The translations under genes and the position numbers were made by a program. Shown one piece after another: positions 44,854 to 53,710 of a stretch of 64,000 nucleotides of DNA (position 1 is its first letter; each line of letters starts with the position of its first letter). Below the pieces are notes generated by a model. The model made no database searches. It was not told the DNA's origin and was given only the letters and a program-made list of their open reading frames with translations. Source of the DNA: Gemmata massiliana (lineage in GTDB: Bacteria; Planctomycetota; Planctomycetia; Gemmatales; Gemmataceae); assembly GCF_901538265.1 (NCBI RefSeq), contig NZ_LR593886.1, forward strand, positions 8,453,738-8,517,737, written 5' to 3'.

Positions 44854-45525
44854 TCAGCAGGGGCGCACAGCCTTACCGCGGCTTTTTCTTCTTGCGCTTT
44901 GGCGCCGCGAACAACTCCGCGAGCCAAGGCTGAACCCCGGCAACACTTTTCCGCCACTGAGAATACCGGTCTCGTCCAGTTCCTTAAACTTCTTCACCGA
45001 TGTGTACACTCGCGCCGTCTTCGCACGCGGATCGATGGTCCATGCGAGCTTGCACCCGACCGCGAAAAACTCCGCGAGCTTCCGATCGATCTCGGCGACC
45101 GTGTTCGACGGGCTGAGAACCTCGACGACCAAGCCCGGTGCGACCGTCCAAAACGCTTCGTCGGCGGGAACCTCGTCGTTCGGAAACTCAGACCACGGAA
45201 TAAACGTCACATCGGGCGCGCGAACGAGGTTCTCGCCCAATCGAACGAATCCCGCTTCACCGAGCGTGACGCCCAAATCGTTGGCTTCGACATGGTTCGC
45301 GATTGGCCGGGAAAGTTCCACTCCGAGGAACGATTCAAAGGCCCCCATCGGCTTATCCACAAGGACGCCGTCGATCAGTTCGCAGATCGGCTTACCCGCA
45401 CGCTCCAGATCGCCCTCCGTCGCGCTGCCCGGCGACGGGCGCATGCGGATGCGGTTCAGCGGGATGCCACCGAGTCGCGCGTGCAGGTCCGCGAAGGAAT
45501 ACGGTGCCTCGGTTGCCGCCGCCAT
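44854..45525 (-). CDS. Uma2-family (PF05685) nuclease-like protein with a likely C-terminal frameshift
   Basis: The 223-aa frame has the Uma2 core: PICELIDGVLVDKPMG, LGENLVRAPDVTFIPWSE, and the PD-(D/E)xK-like LVVEVLSPSNTVAEIDRKLA. After GKVLPGFSLG (near 44930) the reading frame gives an Arg/Ser-rich tail ending at 44854. In another frame the same bases read AELFAAPKRKKKPR and stop at 44873, which matches the usual Uma2 ending. A single missing base near 44930 would explain this. The family is very abundant in planctomycetes and cyanobacteria; its biological role is unknown. Confidence 0.85.
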   Translation of the reverse strand: MAAATEAPYSFADLHARLGGIPLNRIRMRPSPGSATEGDLERAGKPICELIDGVLVDKPMGAFESFLGVELSRPIANHVEANDLGVTLGEAGFVRLGENLVRAPDVTFIPWSEFPNDEVPADEAFWTVAPGLVVEVLSPSNTVAEIDRKLAEFFAVGCKLAWTIDPRAKTARVYTSVKKFKELDETGILSGGKVLPGFSLGSRSCSRRQSARRKSRGKAVRPC

Positions 45526-45588
45526 CCGTTGGCCCCGAAACGAAAGAAACAGGGGGCTTCACGCCCCCCGCTGCCAGCCCCGATTGTA

Positions 45589-46527
45589 TCACGCCGCGGC
45601 GAACTTATCGCGGAGCTTGTCGAGGTACTTCTTGCTCTGCGCGGTCACGTCCCAGGCGTGCGGCCAGAAGCACAGGTCCACGCACCACCAGTCGTGCGGC
45701 ACCTCGGCCTTCAGGAGCGCCGGCGCGAGCTTGTCGAAGTCGAGTTTGCCGGTACCGAACGGGTTGTGCGTCGAGGTGTTGTGCTCGTTCAGGCTGCCGT
45801 CGCTGTCGATCACGTGAACGTGGGTGATCTTACCCTTCAGTTTTTCAAGCAACTCCAGTTCACCGCCCGGGAGCGTTTCCTTCGTGCCGGTCTGGTTCGC
45901 CGCGACCACGGCGCACATGTGCGCGTGGCAGGTGTCGTAGAGCACGCCGAAGTTGTTGTTCCCCTTCGCACGCACCAGGTCGACCAGGCGCACAATTTCC
46001 GAGGGCTTGTTGAACGCGAAACCCGGCTCGAACTCCCAGCAGATGTTCATGCCGTAGTCCGCCGCCATCTTGCTCGCCTTGTCCCACGCGGACGCGATCC
46101 GCTCCATCCCCTTTTCCGCGCCGAGTTCTTTTCCTTCTTTTTCAAAATAATCCGGCGCAATCACTGTATCGACCCGGATCGTCTTAACATCGAGGTCCGC
46201 GGCGAACGCGCACCACCCGAGGAACGCCGTTAGGTACGCGGCCGGGTTCTCGTCAACAATGGAGGTACCAGGATTCTTAAAGGCCCACAGATCCACCGCG
46301 ATCCCCGAGAGCGCTAACCCGTGATCGGCGATCTCTTTACGGAGTTTCTGGCGGCTGGCCTTTGTCGGGTGCGACACGGGGCTGGGGTGCGGGCCGAAGC
46401 TGCCCAGTTCCACGCCGTCGTAACCGAGATCCTGGAGCTTGTGCAGAATGACGTGGAAGTCGTTCGTCGGTTGTTCCTGGTTAAATAAATATGCCCACGT
46501 GCCGATCGAGATGCGAGCCTTCGCCAT
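45589..46527 (-). CDS. Sugar phosphate isomerase/epimerase (TIM barrel)
   Basis: The 312-aa protein fits the xylose-isomerase-like TIM barrel family: LQDLGYDGVELGSFGPHPSP at an early strand, ICWEFEPGFAFNKPSEIVRL, FGVLYDTCHAHM, and THVHVIDSDGSLNEHNT. The Glu, Asp and His residues in these strands are the usual metal ligands. There is no signal peptide, so it is cytoplasmic. The substrate is unknown; members act on inosose, hydroxypyruvate or sugar derivatives. Confidence 0.9.
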   Translation of the reverse strand: MAKARISIGTWAYLFNQEQPTNDFHVILHKLQDLGYDGVELGSFGPHPSPVSHPTKASRQKLRKEIADHGLALSGIAVDLWAFKNPGTSIVDENPAAYLTAFLGWCAFAADLDVKTIRVDTVIAPDYFEKEGKELGAEKGMERIASAWDKASKMAADYGMNICWEFEPGFAFNKPSEIVRLVDLVRAKGNNNFGVLYDTCHAHMCAVVAANQTGTKETLPGGELELLEKLKGKITHVHVIDSDGSLNEHNTSTHNPFGTGKLDFDKLAPALLKAEVPHDWWCVDLCFWPHAWDVTAQSKKYLDKLRDKFAAA

Positions 46528-46919
46528 GACGGAACCTCTGGTGACATTGGGAGAAGCGTAACGGCGGTCCGGTGCAAGTGATTATAGCGAGCGTCCCTCA
46601 AACCATCCGACCTCGACTCGCTCCACCGCACCCACTATGTTCCTCATTCCCTCGGCGCGGGACTCTGTTCTATGCTGGTGCATTCGACAGAAGATCGCAC
46701 GGGGATCAGGGGCGCCGGAAGTTCGGTTCTAGCCGCGACTTTCGGCGCTGGCAAGAAGTATCCGGAGCGCGCACGCCGATTTCACGCCCGAGTGCCCGAC
46801 GGCAGCAATCCAGACGAAGAAATGCCAAATTTTGGCCGTCGGGCGCAAGTTAATCCCCCCGGACGCGAACTATTGGGAAACTACCGTGTCTGTCTGGTGG
46901 GAGTCGGTAGGAAAGGAAA
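46528..46919. other. Spacer with no recognisable gene
   Basis: These 392 bp separate the divergent epimerase gene and a small plus-strand gene. An 83-codon plus-strand frame at 46672-46923 has no recognisable content and overlaps the next start. The left part should contain the epimerase promoter. I see no structured RNA or strong repeat. Confidence 0.5.
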
Positions 46920-47318
46920 ATGAGGATCATGACTATCACCGGTAGCAAATGCACCGCGACACTTACCCCGCAACGGGCCGCCAAGCGGGTCGTTCTGGCC
47001 GGCCGGTTCGCGCTCGGAGCGAACGTGGCCGACCACTTCCGCAAGCTGGGCTGGGAGGTTCACACGGTTAACGCCGATCACGACGTTCACGCCACCGCCG
47101 CGGAGACCGATCCGCACGCGGTTCTGCTCCCCGAAAACGCCGGGGAAGAGAGCGGGTACCTCGCCTGCGTGAAACTGCGCCAGACGCTGCCCGACCTGAA
47201 GGTCGTGGTCGTCGGCGCGGAGCGCACCGCGGGTCGCGAGAAGTTCGCCGAGTTCGTCGGCGCGAAGTTCGTGACCGAGGCCGACGGCGTGGGCCGGTTC
47301 GTCACCGCGATGTCGTAA
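46920..47318 (+). CDS. Receiver-like small protein without phosphoacceptor
   Basis: The 132-aa protein has alternating strands and helices like a CheY fold: RVVLAGRFALGANVADHFRK, WEVHTVNADHDVHATAAETD, HAVLLPENAGEESGYLACVK and LKVVVVGAERTAGREKFAEF. The usual phosphoacceptor position reads Pro-Glu rather than Asp. It could be a degenerate receiver or a Rossmann-type domain. GGAAAGG precedes the ATG; ATG 46929 is an alternative. The following hairpin is shared with the convergent RidA gene. Confidence 0.65.
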   Translation: MRIMTITGSKCTATLTPQRAAKRVVLAGRFALGANVADHFRKLGWEVHTVNADHDVHATAAETDPHAVLLPENAGEESGYLACVKLRQTLPDLKVVVVGAERTAGREKFAEFVGAKFVTEADGVGRFVTAMS

Positions 47319-47335
47319 GCTGTCTGCAAAAGCTG

Positions 47336-47412
47336 GCGGCCGGTTCGTGCCGGTTGATGAAAACTCCGCGCCCAGCGCAACGAGTTCTCATCAATCAACA
47401 CGAACCGGCCGC
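47336..47412. terminator. Bidirectional terminator-like inverted repeat
   Basis: Arms 47336-47349 and 47399-47412 form a perfect 14-bp stem, extended after a gap by TTGATGA (47354-47360) with TCATCAA (47388-47394). It lies between two convergent genes (stops at 47318 and 47432). TTTT follows the right arm on the plus strand and AAAA precedes the left arm. Confidence 0.75.
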
Positions 47413-47431
47413 TGACTTTTGATCGCGTCAA

Positions 47432-47899
47432 TTATGCTTCCACTTCAAAAATGCACTCGATCTCGACAGCAATGTTCCCCGGCAGCGAGTTGTGGCCGAC
47501 CGCGCTCCGCGCGCCGACGCCGTCGTCACCGAACACGTCCTTCATCAGTTCCGAGAACCCGTTGATGACCTTCGGCTGCTCGAGGAAGTCGTCGGTGCAG
47601 TTCACCATGCCGTAGGTCTTCAGCAGCTTCTTTACCTTGTCGAGCGAGCCGAGTTGCTCCTTGATGGTCGCGAGGATGGCCAGTCCCGTCTGGCGCGCGG
47701 CCTCTTTCCCCTGTTCGGTGTTCAGATCCTTGCCGACGCGCCCGGTAATCAGCGTCTTGTCGGCCTTGAGCGGGCCGTGCCCGGACACGAACAGCAGGTT
47801 GCCGAACTTCACCGCGGTCTTGTACACCGCGACCGGCTTCGGGGCCGGCGGGAGCGTGAGGTGCAGTTCTTGAACGCGCTTTTCTGGGGTGCTCGACAC
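47432..47899 (-). CDS. RidA/YjgF-family protein
   Basis: The 155-aa protein has FGNLLFVSGHGPLKADKTLI and NTEQGKEAARQTGLAILATI, then ARSAVGHNSLPGNIAVEIEC, which holds the RidA family's (R)xxxGxxxLP pattern. RidA enzymes hydrolyse reactive imines from PLP enzymes. This form resembles the longer subfamily of about 150 aa, with RSAVGHNSLP where the Arg that binds the carboxylate is usually seen. A paralogue lies at 59836-60303. Confidence 0.9.
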   Translation of the reverse strand: MSSTPEKRVQELHLTLPPAPKPVAVYKTAVKFGNLLFVSGHGPLKADKTLITGRVGKDLNTEQGKEAARQTGLAILATIKEQLGSLDKVKKLLKTYGMVNCTDDFLEQPKVINGFSELMKDVFGDDGVGARSAVGHNSLPGNIAVEIECIFEVEA

Positions 47900-48015
47900 G
47901 GGTGAGCCTCCATCGAGTTAGGTGACTGGCATAGTGATAATCGCCCAATCCGTGCGGGGCAAGCGCCGCTCTCCTCCAAACCAAGCGGTCGCGGCTCATC
48001 TCCTGGAAAAAAGAA

Positions 48016-48047
48016 ACGCCCCCAGAAGCTGGCGCTCCCGGGGGCGT
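48016..48047 (-). terminator. Rho-independent terminator of the kinase-like gene
   Basis: An 8-bp stem pairs 48016-48023 with 48040-48047. On the minus strand it is followed by TTCTTTTTTCC, a classic T-rich tail. It begins 36 bp after the kinase-like stop codon at 48083. Confidence 0.85.
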
Positions 48048-48082
48048 GCGAGTCGGCGGACGGTGTGGTTCACTTCACGCGG

Positions 48083-49684
48083 TTACTTCATGAGCATGGT
48101 CGCGCCAATGTAGACGGCGATCATCAGCACAATCGCTATTGCGGCCAGCCCGATCGCCCCGGTGTTGTTCTTGCGCTCCGGCACTTCCTCGGCCCAAGCG
48201 TCCGCGAGTTCGGCTTCTTCCTCCTCGATAACCGGGGCGGGCGGCGGGGCGGTCTTCACGGGCTTCGGTTCGGGTTTCGCGCTCGTAGCGCCGCGAGTCG
48301 GGAGCTTCGGCAGCGCGCTGCGTGCGCCCGCGGGCGGCGTGTTGATCGGGGCGACGGCTCCGGTGTCGTTCTCGTCCGGGGTGGGCAGTTGGAACGAGGC
48401 CCGGCCCGGGAGGTTCGTGCTCGCCGTCGAGCGAGGCGATTGCGGGATCGGCGTGTTCGGCGTGACCGGGCCGGATTGCGGTTTGGGAACCGGGCGGGCG
48501 CCGGAACTCGGTGAGGGCTTGTTCGGAAGAGTAATGCGCGATCCGGGGTTCGACCGCCCCGGCAGACCGGGCATGTGGCTGCTCGAACGGTTCCCGAGGC
48601 CCGCGGCTCCGGCGCGGCTCCCGCCCGGTATGCCACCGGGGATCTGGTTGAGGTCACCCAGGAACGGCTCCAGCGCCTCGACGAGTTCGTCGCACCCGCT
48701 GTAGCGCCCTTCGGGCGCCTTCGCCATCAACCGCTGCACGATCTCTTCGAGGCCGGGCGGGACGTTCGGGGCCAGTTCGCGGATCGGCGTCGGCTCCTTC
48801 GTCTGGTGGGCCATCATCTTCTCAACGGCCGACCCTTCCGGGAACGGCACGTGGCCCGTGAGCGCGTAGTACAGGACGCAGCCCAGGCTGTACTGGTCGC
48901 CGGCCGGGGTCCGGTTGGTCGGCTCCATAATGCTTTCGGGGCTGGCGCAATCCAGACCGCTCGTCAGCGTGTTCGCGGTGGACATCGTGTCCACGAGGCT
49001 CTCGCCCTCGTTCTCGACCAGCAGCGATCCGATGCCGAAGTCGAGCATCCGGGCCTGGTTGTCCGAGCCGATCATGACGTTCGACGGCTTCACGAGGCCG
49101 TGGAACAGGTTGTTCTGGTGGGCGATCGTCAGCCCCTGCGCGATCTGCACGCCGTACAGCGCGACCTGGTTCGGGGGCAGTTTGCCGTTGTGCTGGATGA
49201 TCGCTTCGAGCGTGGTGCCTTCGACGAGGGGCCACGCGAGGTAGTGCAGCCCGCCGGCGGTGCCCACGTCCACGAACGGGACGACGGCCGGGTGCGTGAA
49301 GCTCCCGAACGACCGCACCTGGCGCCGGGCCAGCCGGACGTTCCACATGCTGCGCCGCGGGAGCACCTTCACCGCGTAGTGGTTGTTGTCGTTCTTCGAG
49401 CTGGCCTTGTAGACCTGCCCCATGCTCCCGGCGCCGATCGCGTCGAGGAGCACATACGGCCCGAGCACGAGGCCCTGGCTCTTACCGTTCAGAAGGCGCT
49501 CGGCCTGAAACGCGGTCAGCGTGCCCTGGTCGACGAGGAACTCGGCCAGGGACGGCGCTTCCGCACGGGGGTTACGCTTGAGGAACTCGCCGACGATCTG
49601 GTCGAGCGGCCCGCGGTCGATGAGCCCGCTGCGCCGCAGGTCCCACACGAACCACTCGCACGCTCCGAGGTCGCTCGTCACCAT
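48083..49684 (-). CDS. Serine/threonine kinase-like protein lacking the catalytic Asp
   Basis: From ATG 49684 the protein is 533 aa; the upstream extension to 49795 looks non-coding. Residues 10-75 are the planctomycete N-terminal kinase-associated region (EFLVDQGTLTAFQAERLLNG). The kinase domain has the Gly loop IGAGSMGQVYKA, Lys106 in YAVKVL and DFG at 215-217. The HRD motif reads His195-Gly-Leu197 (FHGLVKPSNVM), so the catalytic Asp is Leu, and no clear helix-C Glu is seen. It is probably a pseudokinase. A Pro/Ser-rich linker and one C-terminal membrane helix (AIGLAAIAIVLMIAVYIGAT) follow. Confidence 0.88.
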   Translation of the reverse strand: MVTSDLGACEWFVWDLRRSGLIDRGPLDQIVGEFLKRNPRAEAPSLAEFLVDQGTLTAFQAERLLNGKSQGLVLGPYVLLDAIGAGSMGQVYKASSKNDNNHYAVKVLPRRSMWNVRLARRQVRSFGSFTHPAVVPFVDVGTAGGLHYLAWPLVEGTTLEAIIQHNGKLPPNQVALYGVQIAQGLTIAHQNNLFHGLVKPSNVMIGSDNQARMLDFGIGSLLVENEGESLVDTMSTANTLTSGLDCASPESIMEPTNRTPAGDQYSLGCVLYYALTGHVPFPEGSAVEKMMAHQTKEPTPIRELAPNVPPGLEEIVQRLMAKAPEGRYSGCDELVEALEPFLGDLNQIPGGIPGGSRAGAAGLGNRSSSHMPGLPGRSNPGSRITLPNKPSPSSGARPVPKPQSGPVTPNTPIPQSPRSTASTNLPGRASFQLPTPDENDTGAVAPINTPPAGARSALPKLPTRGATSAKPEPKPVKTAPPPAPVIEEEEAELADAWAEEVPERKNNTGAIGLAAIAIVLMIAVYIGATMLMK

Positions 49685-49999
49685 TGGGAATTCGTCCTTC
49701 GAGAAGCCGGTGCGGGCCGGCAAGTAGATCGGGGTCGGGTGCGGTTTCGACCCCGCACGACGGATTCGCGTTCCGCCACACCGGGATCGCGGCACGCAAA
49801 ATTAGGACGAGTTTTGCCCCTGTCAAACTACCGCCGTCCCGTTTTCAGGTGTAACCAGACCCACTATTCTGAGCAGAACGAACGGTAACGTCGGAGTCGG
49901 CGCGCCCCGGACCGGGTCGCGCGATTCGCCCCAGGACATTATTGTAACTCCGACAACTGCTATCGTCGGCTCTCAAATTCCGCCCCAAGGTGACCGAAA
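49685..49999. other. Divergent spacer between the kinase-like and SEC-C genes
   Basis: The 315-bp region should hold two divergent promoters. A small GTCGGAGT...ACTCCGAC inverted pair is seen at about 49893-49955, and GTGCGG...CCGCAC forms a short hairpin near 49740-49768. No gene or structured RNA is recognised. Confidence 0.45.
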
Positions 50000-52255
50000 A
50001 TGCCTCTCGATCCCTACGTCTCGTGCCCGTGCGGCAGCGGGAAAAAATTTAAATGGTGCTGCGCCCCCTACTTCGAGACCGTCGAGAAGGCGTTCGACCA
50101 GGAGGACCAGGGGCAACACGACGCGGCGCTCCAGACCATCAAGGGGCTGCTCACGACCCACGCCACGAACCCTTCGGTGTGGCTGTACTACGCCCAGTTC
50201 CTCTACAAGGCGGGCGCGGCGGAACTCGAAACCGCGGCGCGCGGTCCCGCAGCGCGCCGGGTGGCGGGTGCGAACGAACCGCCACCCGGGTACACCCAGA
50301 AGTTCGAGCAGGCAGAAGAAGCACTGTCCAAGGCACTGGAACTGAACCCGAACTTCGGGATGGCGTACTTCCTCCGCGGGCAGTTCCGCGAGAACGAAGG
50401 CGAACTCATCGGGTCGCTCCTGCTCTACCGCAAGGCCGCGGAAGCCTACGACCCGGAAGCGCACGACCAGATCGCGGCCGTGTACGTCAAGATTTACCAG
50501 AGCGAGTCGATGCTGAACCGCCCGGTCGCCGCGCGCGCGGCGCTGGAGCGGGCCGCCCACGTGCAACCGGCCGACGCCGAACTGCGGGCGCAACTCGACG
50601 GCGAATTCGGCCCGGACGGTCCGTTCCCGGCCGCGGCGCGCAAGAAGTACACGTTCCGCCCGACCGCGAAGCCGGTTCCCGAGTCCGCCGCCACCGGTAA
50701 ACTCTCCGACGCCCGCAAAGCGTTCGAGAACCTGACCTCCGTCACCCCGGACGATCCCGCGGCGTGGTTCAACCTGGGGCTCGTGTTCGCGTGGTTGGGT
50801 GAACAGCCCAAAGCCGTAACCGCGCTCGTGAAGTCGATCGAGCTGGAAACGGACGACTACCGCGCGGAAGAAGCGGGCGCGCTGGCAGAAGTGCTCCGGT
50901 GCGGGTTCGGGATGGAGAACGATTCCGACCACCTGGGCCACTCGTTCGTGCTCCCGATCCGCGACCAGAACGCGGTGATGCGCCTGCTCGGGGCCTACGA
51001 ACAGGGCGGTAAACTCCGCGGCGCCCAGGTCGATCAGGAGCGCGGCATCCTGTTCGGGCTGATCGTCGAAGAGATCCCGTCGCTGCTCACGGTCGGCACG
51101 GTGAACCTAGCCCGCATCACGGCCCGCGTTACGGTGCTCATCGGCCAGGGTATCGTCCGGCTCAGCCACCCGAACCGCGAATCGGTGGCGCGCGTGGCTG
51201 ACGAGCTGCGCACCGCGCTGCAACTGGCCGTCGAGCAACCGGTCGAGAGCACCAACCCGCTGAACTTCCGCGACGTGGTGCTGGAAGCCCTGGCGCAGCC
51301 GGCCGGGTCCGGGGACGAGGCCATGCTGGAGGCCAAACTCCGCGGGCACGCGACCAACTACTTCGAGAACCTCTGGATTCACAAGCCGCTGAAGGCCCTC
51401 TCCGGGAACAACGCGCTCGACGCGATGGGCAGCAAGGTGTTGCGCAAGCACGTGTTCGGCGTGGTGAAGTTCCTCGAAGACTGCCTCAAATCGGCCCTGC
51501 CGCACAAGCGGGTCGGCGAAGAGGCGGTCCCGATCGAGGTTTACGACTTCGCCCAGCTCCGGCACAAGCTCGGCATGGAGTACGTGAGCGCGGCCCCGCC
51601 GCAAGTTCACGTCCCTGCCGACGCGCCCGCTGAGGCGAAGGCGGCCCCCGAAGCCGCGCGCCAGCCGGAAGCGCCGCCCGCTCCGAAGAAGCGCGACATC
51701 GGCTCGATGAACACCTCCGAACTCGCGGCCCTGGACTTGGCCGCACTGTCTGTGGGCGAACTGGAACAGGCGATGCTGACGGCGGTGAAGCTCGACGCCC
51801 GCGAACTGGCGGTCGCGCTCGCTCAAGCCGGGTTGCTGAAGCCGTTCGACGCGGCCACTCCGGACCGCTATCGCCTGTACGCGACCGCAATCACTGGCGC
51901 TGCGGCGACCGGCGACACGGCACGTGCGGTGGAACTCATCGACCAGGGCACGAAGTACGACGCGGACCACAACGGCGGACATCGCGCGACCGAATACAAG
52001 CTCCGCAAGGCCCAGCTCTACGTGAAATCGAAGGACGCGGAGAAAGCCGCCGCCGAGTTCGAGTCGCTCGTCGCGATGCACCCGGACGAAGGCAAGTTCT
52101 ACACGACTGCCGCGGAAGAAATGCTCCGGATGAAGAACGGCGCAAAGGCCTTGCACTTCGCCGAAGGCGGACTCGAAACCGCCCGGCGCACCGGTAACCG
52201 CGACCTCGAAGGGCACTGCTCGGAACTCGTCGCCGCCGCGCGCAAGGCGACGTGA
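50000..52255 (+). CDS. SEC-C zinc-motif protein with TPR-like repeats
   Basis: The 751-aa protein starts with a SEC-C motif, CPCGSGKKFKWCC, with Cys9, Cys11, Cys20 and Cys21 as zinc ligands. TPR-like helices follow (HDAALQTIKGLL, EALSKALELNPNFGMAYFLR and others). The middle 300 residues are predicted helical with no known domain. A Pro/Ala linker near residue 545 leads to a second helical repeat part ending in FAEGGLETARRTGNRDLEGH. SEC-C is known from SecA, where it binds SecB; a chaperone-related role is plausible only. Confidence 0.85.
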   Translation: MPLDPYVSCPCGSGKKFKWCCAPYFETVEKAFDQEDQGQHDAALQTIKGLLTTHATNPSVWLYYAQFLYKAGAAELETAARGPAARRVAGANEPPPGYTQKFEQAEEALSKALELNPNFGMAYFLRGQFRENEGELIGSLLLYRKAAEAYDPEAHDQIAAVYVKIYQSESMLNRPVAARAALERAAHVQPADAELRAQLDGEFGPDGPFPAAARKKYTFRPTAKPVPESAATGKLSDARKAFENLTSVTPDDPAAWFNLGLVFAWLGEQPKAVTALVKSIELETDDYRAEEAGALAEVLRCGFGMENDSDHLGHSFVLPIRDQNAVMRLLGAYEQGGKLRGAQVDQERGILFGLIVEEIPSLLTVGTVNLARITARVTVLIGQGIVRLSHPNRESVARVADELRTALQLAVEQPVESTNPLNFRDVVLEALAQPAGSGDEAMLEAKLRGHATNYFENLWIHKPLKALSGNNALDAMGSKVLRKHVFGVVKFLEDCLKSALPHKRVGEEAVPIEVYDFAQLRHKLGMEYVSAAPPQVHVPADAPAEAKAAPEAARQPEAPPAPKKRDIGSMNTSELAALDLAALSVGELEQAMLTAVKLDARELAVALAQAGLLKPFDAATPDRYRLYATAITGAAATGDTARAVELIDQGTKYDADHNGGHRATEYKLRKAQLYVKSKDAEKAAAEFESLVAMHPDEGKFYTTAAEEMLRMKNGAKALHFAEGGLETARRTGNRDLEGHCSELVAAARKAT

Positions 52256-52828
52256 GGCTGAGTGGGTAAGAGATTGGCCACAAAAAGGACAGAGATCAGA
52301 GATCAGAAGGCAGCCGCGGATCAAGACAAGAAGCAGAAGAGTATTTGACAGGATTAACAGGATCGACCGGATTTGGAATTCCGAATCCCAGGGCTGTTTG
52401 ATGTGTGGAAGTGGGCAGGTGCTGGCGCCCACCCGCTCGTTGACACTCGCGGTTCGCCTGAGCCTCTTGGCGAACCGCGAGTGTCAACGAGCGGGTGGAG
52501 CTACGTAACCGTGAGAACCAAACGGCTCTGTTCCGAATCCTGTTAATCTTGTTGATCCTGTCCAAAATTCTGTTTTGGTTCTGATCCGCGTTATCTGCGT
52601 GATCCGCGGTTTCTGCTTTCTGTCCTCTGTCCTCTGTCCTCTGTTCTCTGTCCTTTTGTGGCCGATCTCTCGTACACTTCAGCCCCAACTCCTTCCCGCA
52701 CCACACGGTACATCAATTCGTGTGTTCGCCCCTTTAATTTTGGCCCCCGGCGAGCGAACAATAGAGTGAACTCGGGTGTCAATAGGGACGCGATTCCCGG
52801 CACATACCTCATACCGGGGAGGCATCCG
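52256..52828. repeat. Spacer with a 390-bp nested palindrome
   Basis: Outer arms at about 52276-52296 and 52646-52663 pair, next 52314-52323 with 52600-52609, then GACAGGATTAACAGGAT-like words at about 52350 with their complement at about 52537-52563. At the centre is a perfect 30-bp stem, 52429-52458 with 52469-52498, around a 10-bp loop. The right side has five tandem 7-bp units TGTCCTC-like at 52621-52655. No gene is seen except the short one starting at 52829. Confidence 0.8.
52429..52498. repeat. Perfect 30-bp inverted repeat at the palindrome centre
   Basis: Arms 52429-52458 and 52469-52498 are perfect reverse complements. The outer part of each arm (ACCCGCTCGT) recurs near 60315-60338 as a smaller palindrome, which suggests a repeat family. 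Confidence 0.9.
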
Positions 52829-53098
52829 ATGCCTGCTTACGTTGCTACGCCCGTTCGCGCGCTGCTACTCGCAGTCGCGCTGGTTTTTGCCGGTTCAACG
52901 GCGACCGCTACACCACAAACCGAACAAGCACAGCCGACGGCGCGCGCGACCGCCCGCACCAAAGCCGACCCGGTTCCCGAACGCGAAGCCCCGCCGCTCG
53001 ACGGCATCCTGATTATCCTGGGCATCATCGGCCTGGTGATCCTCATCGCGTGGATCGGCAGCCGTATCGGTGATAACCGCTCGCACGTCACGAACTGA
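52829..53098 (+). CDS. Small membrane protein with signal peptide
   Basis: The 89-aa protein starts at ATG 52829 with GGGGAGG upstream. A signal peptide (RALLLAVALVFAGSTATA) is followed by a Thr/Ala/Gln-rich stretch, then a single hydrophobic segment (GILIILGIIGLVILIAWIG) and a short basic tail. The open frame runs further upstream, but the signal peptide fixes the start. It lies about 100 bp before mscL and may be cotranscribed with it. Confidence 0.7.
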   Translation: MPAYVATPVRALLLAVALVFAGSTATATPQTEQAQPTARATARTKADPVPEREAPPLDGILIILGIIGLVILIAWIGSRIGDNRSHVTN

Positions 53099-53201
53099 CC
53101 GGTGGGGCCACACGCGCCCCACCGCGGCACGTCTCGACCGTTCGGAACGCAATTCGCACATCTCCCGCGCACCTCCTTTCCCTTCTCAATCCGGAGTCGG
53201 C

Positions 53202-53615
53202 ATGCGCTCGTTCTTCGAGGAGTTCAAGAAGTTCATCCTGCGCGGCAACGTCGTCGATCTCGCGGTCGGGGTCGTGATCGGCACCGCGTTCGGGAAGATC
53301 GTGGAATCACTGGTGCGCGACATCTTCATGCCGATCGTGGGCCTCGCGACGGGCGGGTTCGACGTGTCCGCGCAGTCGATCACGCTCTACAAGGACGCGA
53401 AGCTCGCGTGGGGCGCCTTCGCACAAACGCTCATCACGTTCGCCATCGTCGGGTTCTGCATGTTCCTCGTGGTGAAGGGGATGAACGCGCTACACAAGTA
53501 CATCCTCAAGGACGACGAGGTGAAGCCGGCCGAACTGACCCCGACCGAGAAACTGCTCACCGAGATCCGCGACCTCCTCAAGCCGAGCGCGCCCCCGGCC
53601 CCGCCTCCAACGTAA
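53202..53615 (+). CDS. mscL: Large-conductance mechanosensitive channel
   Basis: The 137-aa protein has the canonical start MRSFFEEFKKFILRGNVVDL and VDLAVGVVIGTAFGKIVESL in TM1, the loop, TM2 (FAQTLITFAIVGFCMFLVVK) and a C-terminal helix (TEKLLTEIRDLL). Length equals the E. coli protein (136 aa). MscL opens under hypo-osmotic membrane tension. CGGAGTCGGC precedes the ATG. Confidence 0.96.
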   Translation: MRSFFEEFKKFILRGNVVDLAVGVVIGTAFGKIVESLVRDIFMPIVGLATGGFDVSAQSITLYKDAKLAWGAFAQTLITFAIVGFCMFLVVKGMNALHKYILKDDEVKPAELTPTEKLLTEIRDLLKPSAPPAPPPT

Positions 53616-53710
53616 CGCAGTTGTAAGGGCCACGTGCGAAACGGTTTCGCTCGCGAGCGGGAGACGCTACATTGTCGGGCCAGACTCCCCTGTCTTGCGA
53701 AAGGGAACTC

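Noticed and set aside
46672-46923. 83-codon plus-strand frame as a gene
   Set aside because: No domain or clear ribosome binding site, and it overlaps the next gene start.
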